DNA of 64,000 nt from Acetobacter sp. CAG:977 (GTDB lineage: Bacteria > Pseudomonadota > Alphaproteobacteria > CAAGCB01 > CAG-977), in contig HF994935.1 in the NCBI GenBank assembly GCA_000434295.1, positions 570,965-634,964 on the forward strand, given 5' to 3'. The position numbers were made by a program, and so were the translations under genes. This document shows, piece after piece, positions 1 through 6,777 of this stretch. The notes beneath the pieces were generated by a model, which did no database searches, was not told the origin of the DNA, and saw only the letters and a program-made list of their open reading frames with translations. Every line of letters begins with the position of its first letter. Positions within the stretch are counted from its first letter, which is position 1.

Positions 1-792
1 GGTGCCGCCGTCGATACCATATATGCTTTGCCTGTTTCTGAAATTTCGGTTTCTGCCGCATGGTTGGGCGCGATTGCGTATGCTCTTCAGCTTTACTTTG
101 ATTTTTCGGGATATTCCGATATGGCTATCGGATTGGGGCATATGTTCGGATTTAAGTTTTTGGAAAACTTTAATTATCCTTATTTGTCCAGATCTGTTTC
201 CGAATTTTGGCGCCGATGGCATATTTCGTTATCAACATGGTTCAAACAATATCTTTATATTCCTTTGGGGGGCAACCGCATATCCAAAGGGCGGACGTAT
301 ATTAACCTGTTTATTGTTTTCCTGGTAACGGGATTTTGGCACGGGGCAAGCTGGTCTTTCATTATATGGGGGATGTGGAACGGCGTTTTGGTTTGTGCCG
401 AACGTTTTTTCGGATTAAATAAAGATCCGTGCGGCAAATTAAGCTCTTTTTTAAGGCTGTGTTATGCCAATTTTGTGTTTTTGGCGGGTTGGGTTCTCTT
501 TCGTTCGGATACCCTTACATACGCGTTTGATTATTTAAAGGTTATGTTCGGCATAATGCAAACAAGTCCTGATAATAACGGTGCTTTGTTCTATGCGGAT
601 AATTTGTTTACAGCGGCATTTGTCGTGGGAATACCGACGGCAATGGGCGCATTTGCAAAGATATGGGATTGGGCGTTAAAAACAAAGTTCAGAAATATGC
701 TGTTTAACGTATGGTTGTTATTCCTGTACGGATTGACGTTTTTGTCTTTGGCAGGCTCAACATACAATCCGTTTATTTATTTCCGTTTTTAA
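1..792 (+). CDS. MBOAT-family O-acyltransferase, 5' end cut off by window
   Basis: Membrane-bound O-acyltransferase of the AlgI/PatA/DltB type, which moves acyl groups across the inner membrane onto an extracytoplasmic polysaccharide or other envelope target. The frame is open from base 1, so only the C-terminal ~263 residues are present; the full family is usually about 460-520 residues. Visible are the MBOAT signature FDFSGYSDMAIG, the following FWRRWHISLSTW segment, and the conserved HGASW histidine near visible residue 114, the presumed catalytic base. Several hydrophobic membrane segments follow. The stop overlaps the convergent cysteine-rich gene by 4 nt. The acceptor cannot be named, because the usual partner (an AlgJ/AlgX-like SGNH protein) is not visible on this side. 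An apparent TTG start at 28 is internal and not real. Confidence 0.9.
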   Translation, partial: GAAVDTIYALPVSEISVSAAWLGAIAYALQLYFDFSGYSDMAIGLGHMFGFKFLENFNYPYLSRSVSEFWRRWHISLSTWFKQYLYIPLGGNRISKGRTYINLFIVFLVTGFWHGASWSFIIWGMWNGVLVCAERFFGLNKDPCGKLSSFLRLCYANFVFLAGWVLFRSDTLTYAFDYLKVMFGIMQTSPDNNGALFYADNLFTAAFVVGIPTAMGAFAKIWDWALKTKFRNMLFNVWLLFLYGLTFLSLAGSTYNPFIYFRF

Positions 793-1592
793 CGGCGTTT
801 TTTAGTTTTTTTCCTTTTTGTTTTTGAGGCGGCTTTTTTCTTGGGTGTTGCCAGATAGCTTGTTTTTTTCTTTTTCGGAGCTTTGGACGCGCAAACGGTT
901 TCTCCGTTTTCCAAAGACACCATTTCTTCTCCGTACGGGCAGGTAAAGCAACCGCCGTCGGCTTTTCTGTACGGAGCGTTTTTGGGGCACGCCCGGCAAG
1001 CCCATTTCCCCGAAGCGTCTTTTTCAACATAAGGGCATAAAAAGTCGTTTGTCGCGGCTAATTTTTTGCAGGTTGCGATCTGTCTGGCGGCACTGTCGTC
1101 GTTCGGATAAGAAGTCTCACAAACGTTTTTCAGCTTTACTTTGTTTTGAAAGGTTTCTTCTTTCGGGGGCGGAGGCAGTAAAGTCTTGTAATTTGCGCTG
1201 AGGCGTTTTGCGATAAGGGCGGCTTGTTCGTCGGAAACTTTTTCGCCGTCCGGTTTTCGTGCACTACCGTCGGTTACGGGATAATTGCTCAGGCACATGG
1301 GATAGCCGTCTTTTTTGACGATCAGCGTGCCTTCCGGACACAGGAAACAGCCTGCTTTGTCTTTGATGTCGTCAATCATATAGACGGATTTTCCGCGGCA
1401 AGACAGGCAAGCGCCGTATTTTTTTCCGGGATATTCGTGTTTTTTTCCCGTTTCGCACTTTTCCCTGCGCCGGTACAGAAAATTATAAATGACGGGTGCC
1501 GATACTTTCGGTACATACGAATAAGAATAAGCAGAAGCCTGATTTTCAATCAGAGCGGAAAAGCAAAAAACGGCAAGAATCAGCAACTTCAT
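789..1592 (-). CDS. Secreted cysteine-rich protein with CxxC repeats
   Basis: Function not recognised. The 267-residue product starts with a signal peptide (MKLLILAVFCFSALIENQASA) and is then rich in paired cysteines: CLSC, CFLCPEGT, CRACPKNA and CFTCPYGE modules, ending in a strongly basic Lys/Arg tail of about 35 residues. The CxxCPxG pattern resembles the cysteine-rich GCC2/GCC3 or furin-like modules of eukaryotic extracellular proteins; that is a motif resemblance, not a family assignment. It follows the Sel1 gene on the minus strand with a 4-nt ATGA overlap, so the two are probably co-translated, and it overlaps the MBOAT gene tail to tail. Disulfide-stabilised periplasmic or surface location is inferred. 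Confidence 0.75.
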   Translation of the reverse strand: MKLLILAVFCFSALIENQASAYSYSYVPKVSAPVIYNFLYRRREKCETGKKHEYPGKKYGACLSCRGKSVYMIDDIKDKAGCFLCPEGTLIVKKDGYPMCLSNYPVTDGSARKPDGEKVSDEQAALIAKRLSANYKTLLPPPPKEETFQNKVKLKNVCETSYPNDDSAARQIATCKKLAATNDFLCPYVEKDASGKWACRACPKNAPYRKADGGCFTCPYGEEMVSLENGETVCASKAPKKKKTSYLATPKKKAASKTKRKKTKKRR

Positions 1593-2794
1593 TCTTTATC
1601 CTCCCGTTTTTCCTGCCACGGAAGATTCAAATCGCAAACGCCGGTCATTTCCGCGCCCAGACAAGCATTTTTATAGACGCTGATTTTAATAACGGCTTTT
1701 TGATGTAAGGCTCTGTTCAACAGGCGTTTGTTTTCTGGTGTTGTATAAAGAGTGATGCCGCAAGCCTCAAAAACCTGATCTCTTCCGTCCGTTCCTTGAG
1801 AAGAAACGCCGTCTCTGACATCAAAGGAACGGTAATAGTCGGGATGGAAAATTTTAACGGCATAAGTTTGAATTTTAGGATTTTTTCTTCCCGTGCCGAA
1901 TAACAGTTCTTTGGGAGAGCAGTCTTCGGGTATGGCGATATCGCGAACCGATGTTTTTCCGACGGAAGGTTTTGAATTGCCGATAAAATCGTTCCAATCG
2001 TTCAAAGCTTCGTTTAATTGAGCTTGTTCCAAGATTTCTTTAGCGGCGGTTCTGTTTTTTTTGACGCCGTGTCCGTAAAACAGGCGCAAGGCTTTGATGA
2101 ATTTATTGTCGCACTTTTTAAGCCAGTAAGAAGTATCTTTTGCGCTCGGTCGCATACCGATGCCGTAATAAGACATTTCGACCAAAGCGCATTGAGCGTC
2201 TTTGCTGGGTTTTTTAACGTCATGAGCGGCGCGGCGCAACCATCTTAAAGCGCGTTCGGCGTTTGCGGGAACGCCTTTCCCTTCCAGATAGAGCCGTCCC
2301 AGTCTGTATTCCGCGACGGAATTTCCGGCTTTTGCGCCTTTTTGGTAAAAATCGAAAGCTTTGTCAAATTCGTTGCGCCTGTAATACAAACGTCCCAGTT
2401 CGTTGTGGCAAAAGAAGTTGTTTTCTTTGTCGGCACATTTTTGATACCACTTGACGCCTTCGTCAAAGTCTTCCTTGACGCCGTATCGTCCCGAAACGTA
2501 AGCAAATCCCAGCATGGAACAGGCACGCAAATATTCTGCGTTGCACAGCCTGACCAATTCGGGCAAAGCGGCATCCGTTTTTTTGGCGTAAAGGTCGGCT
2601 TCGGCTTTTCTGAAATCTTTTTTTTGTTGTTCTTCCGCTTTGATTTGTTCGGGAGTTTTTTTCTTAACTTTTTTTACCGGCTTTTTTTTTGCTTTTTTAT
2701 ACCTTCGCGTTGCGGCATAGGACGGCTGAAAATTGCTGATGACGGCGCTGTCAAACAAGAATAATCCCAGAAAAACGCAAAGCCATAATCGCAT
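1589..2794 (-). CDS. Secreted Sel1-repeat protein
   Basis: A 401-residue protein with an N-terminal signal peptide (hydrophobic core FLGLFLFDSAV, cleavage probably near SYAA), a Lys-rich linker at residues ~30-55, and Sel1-like (TPR-related) helical repeats at ~75-260, recognisable as AEYRLGRLYLEGKGVP and related units. Such repeats are protein-interaction scaffolds. The C-terminal ~130 residues are unassigned and contain four cysteines. A good -10 box (TATAAT on the minus strand, complement of 2824-2829) lies about 30 nt upstream of the ATG, but no matching -35 was convincing. It heads a two-gene unit with the cysteine-rich gene. The partner and role are unknown; a cell-envelope role is inferred. 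Confidence 0.8.
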   Translation of the reverse strand: MRLWLCVFLGLFLFDSAVISNFQPSYAATRRYKKAKKKPVKKVKKKTPEQIKAEEQQKKDFRKAEADLYAKKTDAALPELVRLCNAEYLRACSMLGFAYVSGRYGVKEDFDEGVKWYQKCADKENNFFCHNELGRLYYRRNEFDKAFDFYQKGAKAGNSVAEYRLGRLYLEGKGVPANAERALRWLRRAAHDVKKPSKDAQCALVEMSYYGIGMRPSAKDTSYWLKKCDNKFIKALRLFYGHGVKKNRTAAKEILEQAQLNEALNDWNDFIGNSKPSVGKTSVRDIAIPEDCSPKELLFGTGRKNPKIQTYAVKIFHPDYYRSFDVRDGVSSQGTDGRDQVFEACGITLYTTPENKRLLNRALHQKAVIKISVYKNACLGAEMTGVCDLNLPWQEKREDKE

Positions 2795-2867
2795 CGTCCG
2801 ACCTCTTTTTTTAATTTTATCAGATTATACAAAATACTCGGAGACGCCTACAGTTTTTTTCAATCGG

Positions 2868-2896
2868 TTGACAGGAAAATCCAAAAGCTTTCTAAT
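2868..2896 (+). promoter_or_regulatory. sigma70-type promoter of lipoprotein gene
   Basis: TTGACA at 2868-2873, a 17-nt spacer, and TCTAAT at 2891-2896 (5/6 match). It lies 33 nt upstream of the ATG at 2930, in the divergent gap. Confidence 0.7.
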
Positions 2897-2929
2897 TATA
2901 TAAAAGGTTGAACAAAGAAAGGGACAAAG

Positions 2930-3454
2930 ATGAAAAAATATATAGCTCTGTTAGCCGGTATTTGCGTTCTTTCATCCTGCGCTTCGGCGCCGAAACCCGA
3001 ACCTGCTTCTGCAAAATGCCCCCCTCCCGTCAAAAGGGAAGCAAAGTTCATTCCCGAACAATATGCTCCGTATGCGGGGCAGGGGACGGCAAAAATCAAC
3101 GGACGCCTGTGCGTTAAAGATACGGCGGGCAAAAAGAAATGTTTGGCAAATCAGCTGATCGTTGCGAACCCCGTTACGGATTATTCCACGGAATGGTTTG
3201 AACGCCATTGGTCAAAGGGCGTTTTTTTGGAACCGCCTCTGCCCGAAGCGCGCAAACACACCCGCACGGTCAAGACGGATGCTCAGGGGTATTTCAGTTT
3301 TACGGACTTAAAGCCCGGTTCTTATTATGTCGGCGCGGTTGTCTGCCCGCCGTGCATCAAAGGCAAACAACCTTATAAGTACCAGCGTCTGGGTGCCAAA
3401 GTAACCATGAAAAAGTCGGTTAAAGCAGATTTAAAGCCGCTTTATACGCCTTAA
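2930..3454 (+). CDS. Lipoprotein with carboxypeptidase-regulatory-like domain
   Basis: 174-residue predicted lipoprotein: signal sequence MKKYIALLAGICVLSSC with a lipobox LSSC, acylated Cys at residue 17. The C-terminal half carries a beta-sandwich signature, TDAQGYFSFTDLKPGSYYVG, typical of carboxypeptidase-regulatory-like/CNA-B-like domains, so it is probably a periplasm-facing structural or binding lipoprotein. A CPPC pair sits near residue 142. Start chosen at ATG 2930, preceded by AAAGGG at about 8 nt. It is transcribed alone: its own promoter upstream and a strong hairpin terminator 20 nt downstream. The substrate is unknown. Confidence 0.8.
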   Translation: MKKYIALLAGICVLSSCASAPKPEPASAKCPPPVKREAKFIPEQYAPYAGQGTAKINGRLCVKDTAGKKKCLANQLIVANPVTDYSTEWFERHWSKGVFLEPPLPEARKHTRTVKTDAQGYFSFTDLKPGSYYVGAVVCPPCIKGKQPYKYQRLGAKVTMKKSVKADLKPLYTP

Positions 3455-3475
3455 AATACAGTATAAACAAACAAG

Positions 3476-3505
3476 GCGCCGTTTTTAAAAGACGGCGCTT
3501 TTTTT
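3476..3505 (+). terminator. Rho-independent terminator of lipoprotein gene
   Basis: Stem GCGCCGT (3476-3482) pairs with ACGGCGC (3492-3498), followed by seven Ts. Confidence 0.9.
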
Positions 3506-3567
3506 CGTTGGTAAAACCAACAGGAACAGGTATCCTGTAAGCCTTTGAAAAATAAAAGGAGGTTGTT

Positions 3568-4986
3568 TTGTCGTCTGCCCGCGAAAATATTTCAATGACC
3601 GAACCCGTCCGCAGGCTGTTTTGGAAGTACGTCCTTCCGACATTGGCGGCTGTTGTCATAAACGGGTTGTACGTTATGGTTGACGGTATTTTTATCGGCA
3701 GGTATATCGGGACGAACGGTTTGGCGGCAATTAACCTGATTTGGCCGTTGTTCGGCGTTCTTTTGGGGTTGGGCGGGATGATCGGCACGGCGGGTGCCGC
3801 ATTGTGCTTGATTGAGAAAGGCAGGGGCGACTTTGAAAAAGCGCGCCGCTATGTCGGGAACAGCATCATTTTGCTGGTCGTGTCGGGCATATTTGTTTAT
3901 TTCTTTTTGCATTATACCGCTTTGCCCGTGCTTAACCTGCAGATAAAAGACGCTCCGGACGTCCTTGCCAAAGGCATGGAATATGTTTCCGTGTTGCAGG
4001 TCGCCGGAGTTTTTACGGTATCGGCGACGGCTTTTCCTTTGTTAATTCGCAACGACGACCATCCGAATTTGGCTACAAAGCTGATGCTGGCAGGGGCGGT
4101 TTCCAATATTGTCGGAGACTGGTTGTTGGTTGCTCATTTAGAGTGGGGGATGAAAGGTGCTGCATTGGCAACGGTCGGGGCTCAAGGCGTTATTTCCTTG
4201 ATTTCCTTAGGACATTTCTTTTCGCGCAGAGCGAACCTGCGCCTGAAACTTAACGATTTAAGGTTTTCTTTGCAAGCGACCGTAAAGACGTCCGTTTTGG
4301 GCTTTTCCAGCTTTTTTATGTACGTTTATTTCAGTTTTTTGGGAGCCCTTTACAACTATGTTTTTGACAAATACGGCGGATCGGTTTCCGTCGCCGCTTA
4401 TGCGTTGGTTGGGTATTATTCGGGACTGTATTATATGTTTTCCGAAGGGTTGTCTGCGGGTATTCAACCCATTGTCAGCTATAATTACGGCGCGGGAAAA
4501 TATTATAACGTCAGGCGCGTGTTGCATATGGCGTTAAAAGTCGTGTTCATAAGTGCGGCCGTTTTTATGGCATTTATTTATATCTTTCCGGATTTTTGCA
4601 TCGATTTGGTAAATTCTAAAGATCCCGAACTGCATAAAGCATCCTTGACGGGGCTTCGTTTGCATTTGCTGACATGTTATTTGGAAGCGTTTATTTTGGT
4701 CGGCACGGTTTATTTTCAATCGGTGGACAATGCAAAGACGGCGACGGCGGTTTCATGCGTGAATTTGTTTATTCAGGTTCCGTTCGTTTTGTTGTTACCG
4801 TTAAAATGGGGGACAGAAGGGATTTGGTTGGCGTATCCCGTTGCGAACGTTCCGCTGGCGTTGTTTGTTTTTATTGCGCTGACAAAGGACTTGCGCCGAA
4901 AGACAAAGCGTTTGAAAAAGAAACATAAAGAAAAACTTTATGACCGGCTTTGCAAGCGCGACATGCTGAACGTGCAGCCGCAATAA
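3568..4986 (+). CDS. MATE-family multidrug/metabolite exporter
   Basis: Multidrug and toxic compound extrusion transporter, an inner-membrane Na+ or H+ antiporter that exports cationic compounds. At 472 residues it has the family's usual length and a pattern of about 12 hydrophobic segments. The N-terminus PVRRLFWKYVLPTLAAVVINGLY and the GIFIGRYIGTNGLAA-like segment match the MATE MatE repeat, and the second repeat begins near residue 235. Start is TTG at 3568, supported by a perfect AGGAGG five bases upstream. The last ~30 residues are strongly basic (KDLRRKTKRLKKKHKEK). Its 3' end overlaps queH by 49 nt, convergent. Substrate cannot be predicted. Confidence 0.93.
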   Translation: MSSARENISMTEPVRRLFWKYVLPTLAAVVINGLYVMVDGIFIGRYIGTNGLAAINLIWPLFGVLLGLGGMIGTAGAALCLIEKGRGDFEKARRYVGNSIILLVVSGIFVYFFLHYTALPVLNLQIKDAPDVLAKGMEYVSVLQVAGVFTVSATAFPLLIRNDDHPNLATKLMLAGAVSNIVGDWLLVAHLEWGMKGAALATVGAQGVISLISLGHFFSRRANLRLKLNDLRFSLQATVKTSVLGFSSFFMYVYFSFLGALYNYVFDKYGGSVSVAAYALVGYYSGLYYMFSEGLSAGIQPIVSYNYGAGKYYNVRRVLHMALKVVFISAAVFMAFIYIFPDFCIDLVNSKDPELHKASLTGLRLHLLTCYLEAFILVGTVYFQSVDNAKTATAVSCVNLFIQVPFVLLLPLKWGTEGIWLAYPVANVPLALFVFIALTKDLRRKTKRLKKKHKEKLYDRLCKRDMLNVQPQ

Positions 4987-5489
4987 TTTTGGGCATACAT
5001 CTTTGTTTCTTTGACGATTTGTTGGCGTTTTTGTTCCAATCCGCCTTTTCGCCAATTCGTATCGTCATAAACGATGCCGAATTCGTCGGCAGCGGTTTTT
5101 GCCGCTAAATTAACTTGTTCCAGATTTTTATATCTGGACACGCCCAGAACCGAGGTCAGCGTGTCAAAACCGTTTTTTGCGGCATAATCAGCGGCGCGGC
5201 GCAAACGCATCAGGAAACAGGCGGAACATCTTTTCCCGCGTTCGGGTTCGTTTTCCAACCCTTTGACGGCATTCAACCATTCTTGCGGATTGTATTCCAA
5301 AGAAATGAAGGGAACGCCCAAAGAATTGCAAAATTTTTCGTTTTCTTCTTTTCTTTTAAGATATTCCTGCAACGGATGGATGTTCGGGTTATAGAACAGG
5401 ACGGCGAAGTCTTTTTTTTCTTCGGCGAACTTTTGTATTACGGCGCACGAACAAGGGGCGCAACAGGAAAGAAGCAGAATTTTTGACAT
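4938..5489 (-). CDS. queH: Epoxyqueuosine reductase QueH
   Basis: QueH (DUF208) reduces epoxyqueuosine to queuosine in tRNA wobble positions, replacing cobalamin-dependent QueG. Visible family signatures: N-terminal LLLSCCAPCSC (Cys 9, 10, 13, 15), YNPNIHP with E-Y-x-x-R downstream, RCSACFLMRL in the middle, the YKN segment after SVLGVSRY, and the C-terminal NYCGC that binds the Fe-S/iron centre. Start placed at MSKILLLSC (5489); an upstream in-frame ATG at 5525 lies inside a terminator hairpin and would add 12 non-conserved residues. About 184 residues, normal for the family. The gene overlaps the MATE gene by 49 nt tail to tail. Confidence 0.92.
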   Translation of the reverse strand: MSKILLLSCCAPCSCAVIQKFAEEKKDFAVLFYNPNIHPLQEYLKRKEENEKFCNSLGVPFISLEYNPQEWLNAVKGLENEPERGKRCSACFLMRLRRAADYAAKNGFDTLTSVLGVSRYKNLEQVNLAAKTAADEFGIVYDDTNWRKGGLEQKRQQIVKETKMYAQNYCGCTFSMSRLQSRS

Positions 5490-5504
5490 GGTTTTATTCA
5501 AACA

Positions 5505-5534
5505 AAAACGGCTCTGAAAAATCAAAGCCGTTTT
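5505..5534 (-). terminator. Terminator between DUF2934 gene and queH
   Basis: Nine-base arms, AAAACGGCT (5505-5513) and AGCCGTTTT (5526-5534), around a 12-nt loop, 20 nt beyond the DUF2934 stop. Read on the minus strand it ends in a T-rich run and lies immediately upstream of queH, so queH transcription depends on read-through or an unseen promoter. Confidence 0.75.
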
Positions 5535-5553
5535 ATGGAAATGAAAAGTCAGC

Positions 5554-5748
5554 TTACTTTTTAGCGGCGGCTTTTTTAGCCGGAGCTTTTTTAGCGGGCT
5601 TTTCTTCGCACGCGCACTTGCATTCGCCTTCTTTGCCGCCTTCCTGAACTTCGGCTTCCAGCCAGCAGTCGATTTCGACGCCTTCAGGGCAACCGTTGTT
5701 CAGCCAAATAAAGTAGGCTGCTTCGCGGACTTTATCTTCGTTTGACAT
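5554..5748 (-). CDS. DUF2934-domain small protein with Lys/Ala tail
   Basis: 64-residue protein. Residues 5-32 (KVREAAYFIWLNNGCPEG, then a WLEAE segment) match the short DUF2934 domain, whose function is unknown. The C-terminus is a low-complexity AKKAPAKKAAAKK tail of the kind seen in DNA- or RNA-binding proteins, and a small CKCAC cluster lies between. A GGGAG ribosome-binding site precedes the ATG by 8-9 nt. It is a single-gene unit ending in the hairpin at 5505-5534. Nucleic-acid binding is inferred only from the basic tail. Confidence 0.8.
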   Translation of the reverse strand: MSNEDKVREAAYFIWLNNGCPEGVEIDCWLEAEVQEGGKEGECKCACEEKPAKKAPAKKAAAKK

Positions 5749-5893
5749 TCAATTTTCTCCCAAAAGAATATTTAATTCGTTGTTGCAGAGCTGTTTTTCT
5801 TCTCACGCACTTTATACTTTAGCGGTTTTTATGGAAAATTCAATTTTTTTTCGCGCAAGGCTCCGTAAAAAAGAAGGAGTAAAGCCTTTTTAT

Positions 5894-6613
5894 TTAAAAG
5901 TGAGCTCTTCGTCTGTATCGTTCGGGGCGTATGTTTTTGGGCGGCAAGGGGTATTTTTTTAAATGTTTTTGCCGTTTCGGATCAGGGATATTGCCTTTAA
6001 GAACGATGAACTTTGAAACGGCCGTTTTATAGTCGGGTAACAATTTTTGTAAAACTTGCCAACGTTCGGTAACCTGCTGTTCGGGGAAATATCTGGATCG
6101 TTTTTTCAGTCTGGGCAGCACCGTTTCGGGGGGCGCGTCAATGAAACGCATTTCGACAAAGTAGCCTTCGTTGATGATGTTGCGGTATAAATCCAAATGT
6201 TTCGGATTGGCGTTGCTGTGTTCGAACAAGACGGGAAATTTTTTGTTGACGGCTCTGTCGAGCAGGTTGTATCCGATCCATCTGGCGGGCAGTTCCCAAC
6301 GTTCAAAAGCTTTTTTGGGGTCGCGGGCAAAGTCTTTTTTGTATTCGTCCAGCGATTCCATGATTTCGTCAAAGCCGATATAAAGCAAGTCCGGATGCTT
6401 GCGCCGGATTTTTTTGGAACGGAACGTTTTCCCGGAAGCCGGCAATCCCGACAGGTTAATCAGGACGGGGCGTTTTTCCGAATGCAGGAAACGGGTCTTT
6501 TTTTCGAACAGATTTTCGACTTCTTTTCGGATTTTATCAGCGTCGCACCCTTCGGGAAGCAAGCTTTCCAAAGACGTTCCGTTCGGGAAAATTCCGCCGG
6601 TAACCGAGGCCAT
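5894..6613 (-). CDS. Zeta-toxin-like P-loop kinase
   Basis: 239-residue P-loop protein. The Walker A GLPASGKT lies near residue 56, followed by a GFDEIMESL segment (the Asp is in the position that acts as catalytic base in zeta toxins) and an FEHSNANP segment. The arrangement resembles zeta-toxin/UDP-GlcNAc kinases and related small-molecule kinases (PF06414-like). The N-terminal ~45 residues and the basic C-terminal RPERYRRRAHF are extra. No epsilon-like antitoxin gene is adjacent: the neighbours are DUF2934 and, divergently, glgE. A metabolic or nucleic-acid-end kinase is therefore as likely as a toxin. ATG at 6613 has AAGGA 9 nt upstream. Confidence 0.65.
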   Translation of the reverse strand: MASVTGGIFPNGTSLESLLPEGCDADKIRKEVENLFEKKTRFLHSEKRPVLINLSGLPASGKTFRSKKIRRKHPDLLYIGFDEIMESLDEYKKDFARDPKKAFERWELPARWIGYNLLDRAVNKKFPVLFEHSNANPKHLDLYRNIINEGYFVEMRFIDAPPETVLPRLKKRSRYFPEQQVTERWQVLQKLLPDYKTAVSKFIVLKGNIPDPKRQKHLKKYPLPPKNIRPERYRRRAHF

Positions 6614-6777
6614 CCGTTTTATCCTTTCCTTAAGGGGAGCGCGCAGTTTTTTCTTGAAAAATTTTTAACCGATTTTTTTTGGCTCGGCAATGTCTTTTAA
6701 ATCATTTATGACTGGAAAAGGGCGGAACGATTGTGTATTTTTAGCATATCGAAAACTTAATTGCGGGAAGCAGTCCA

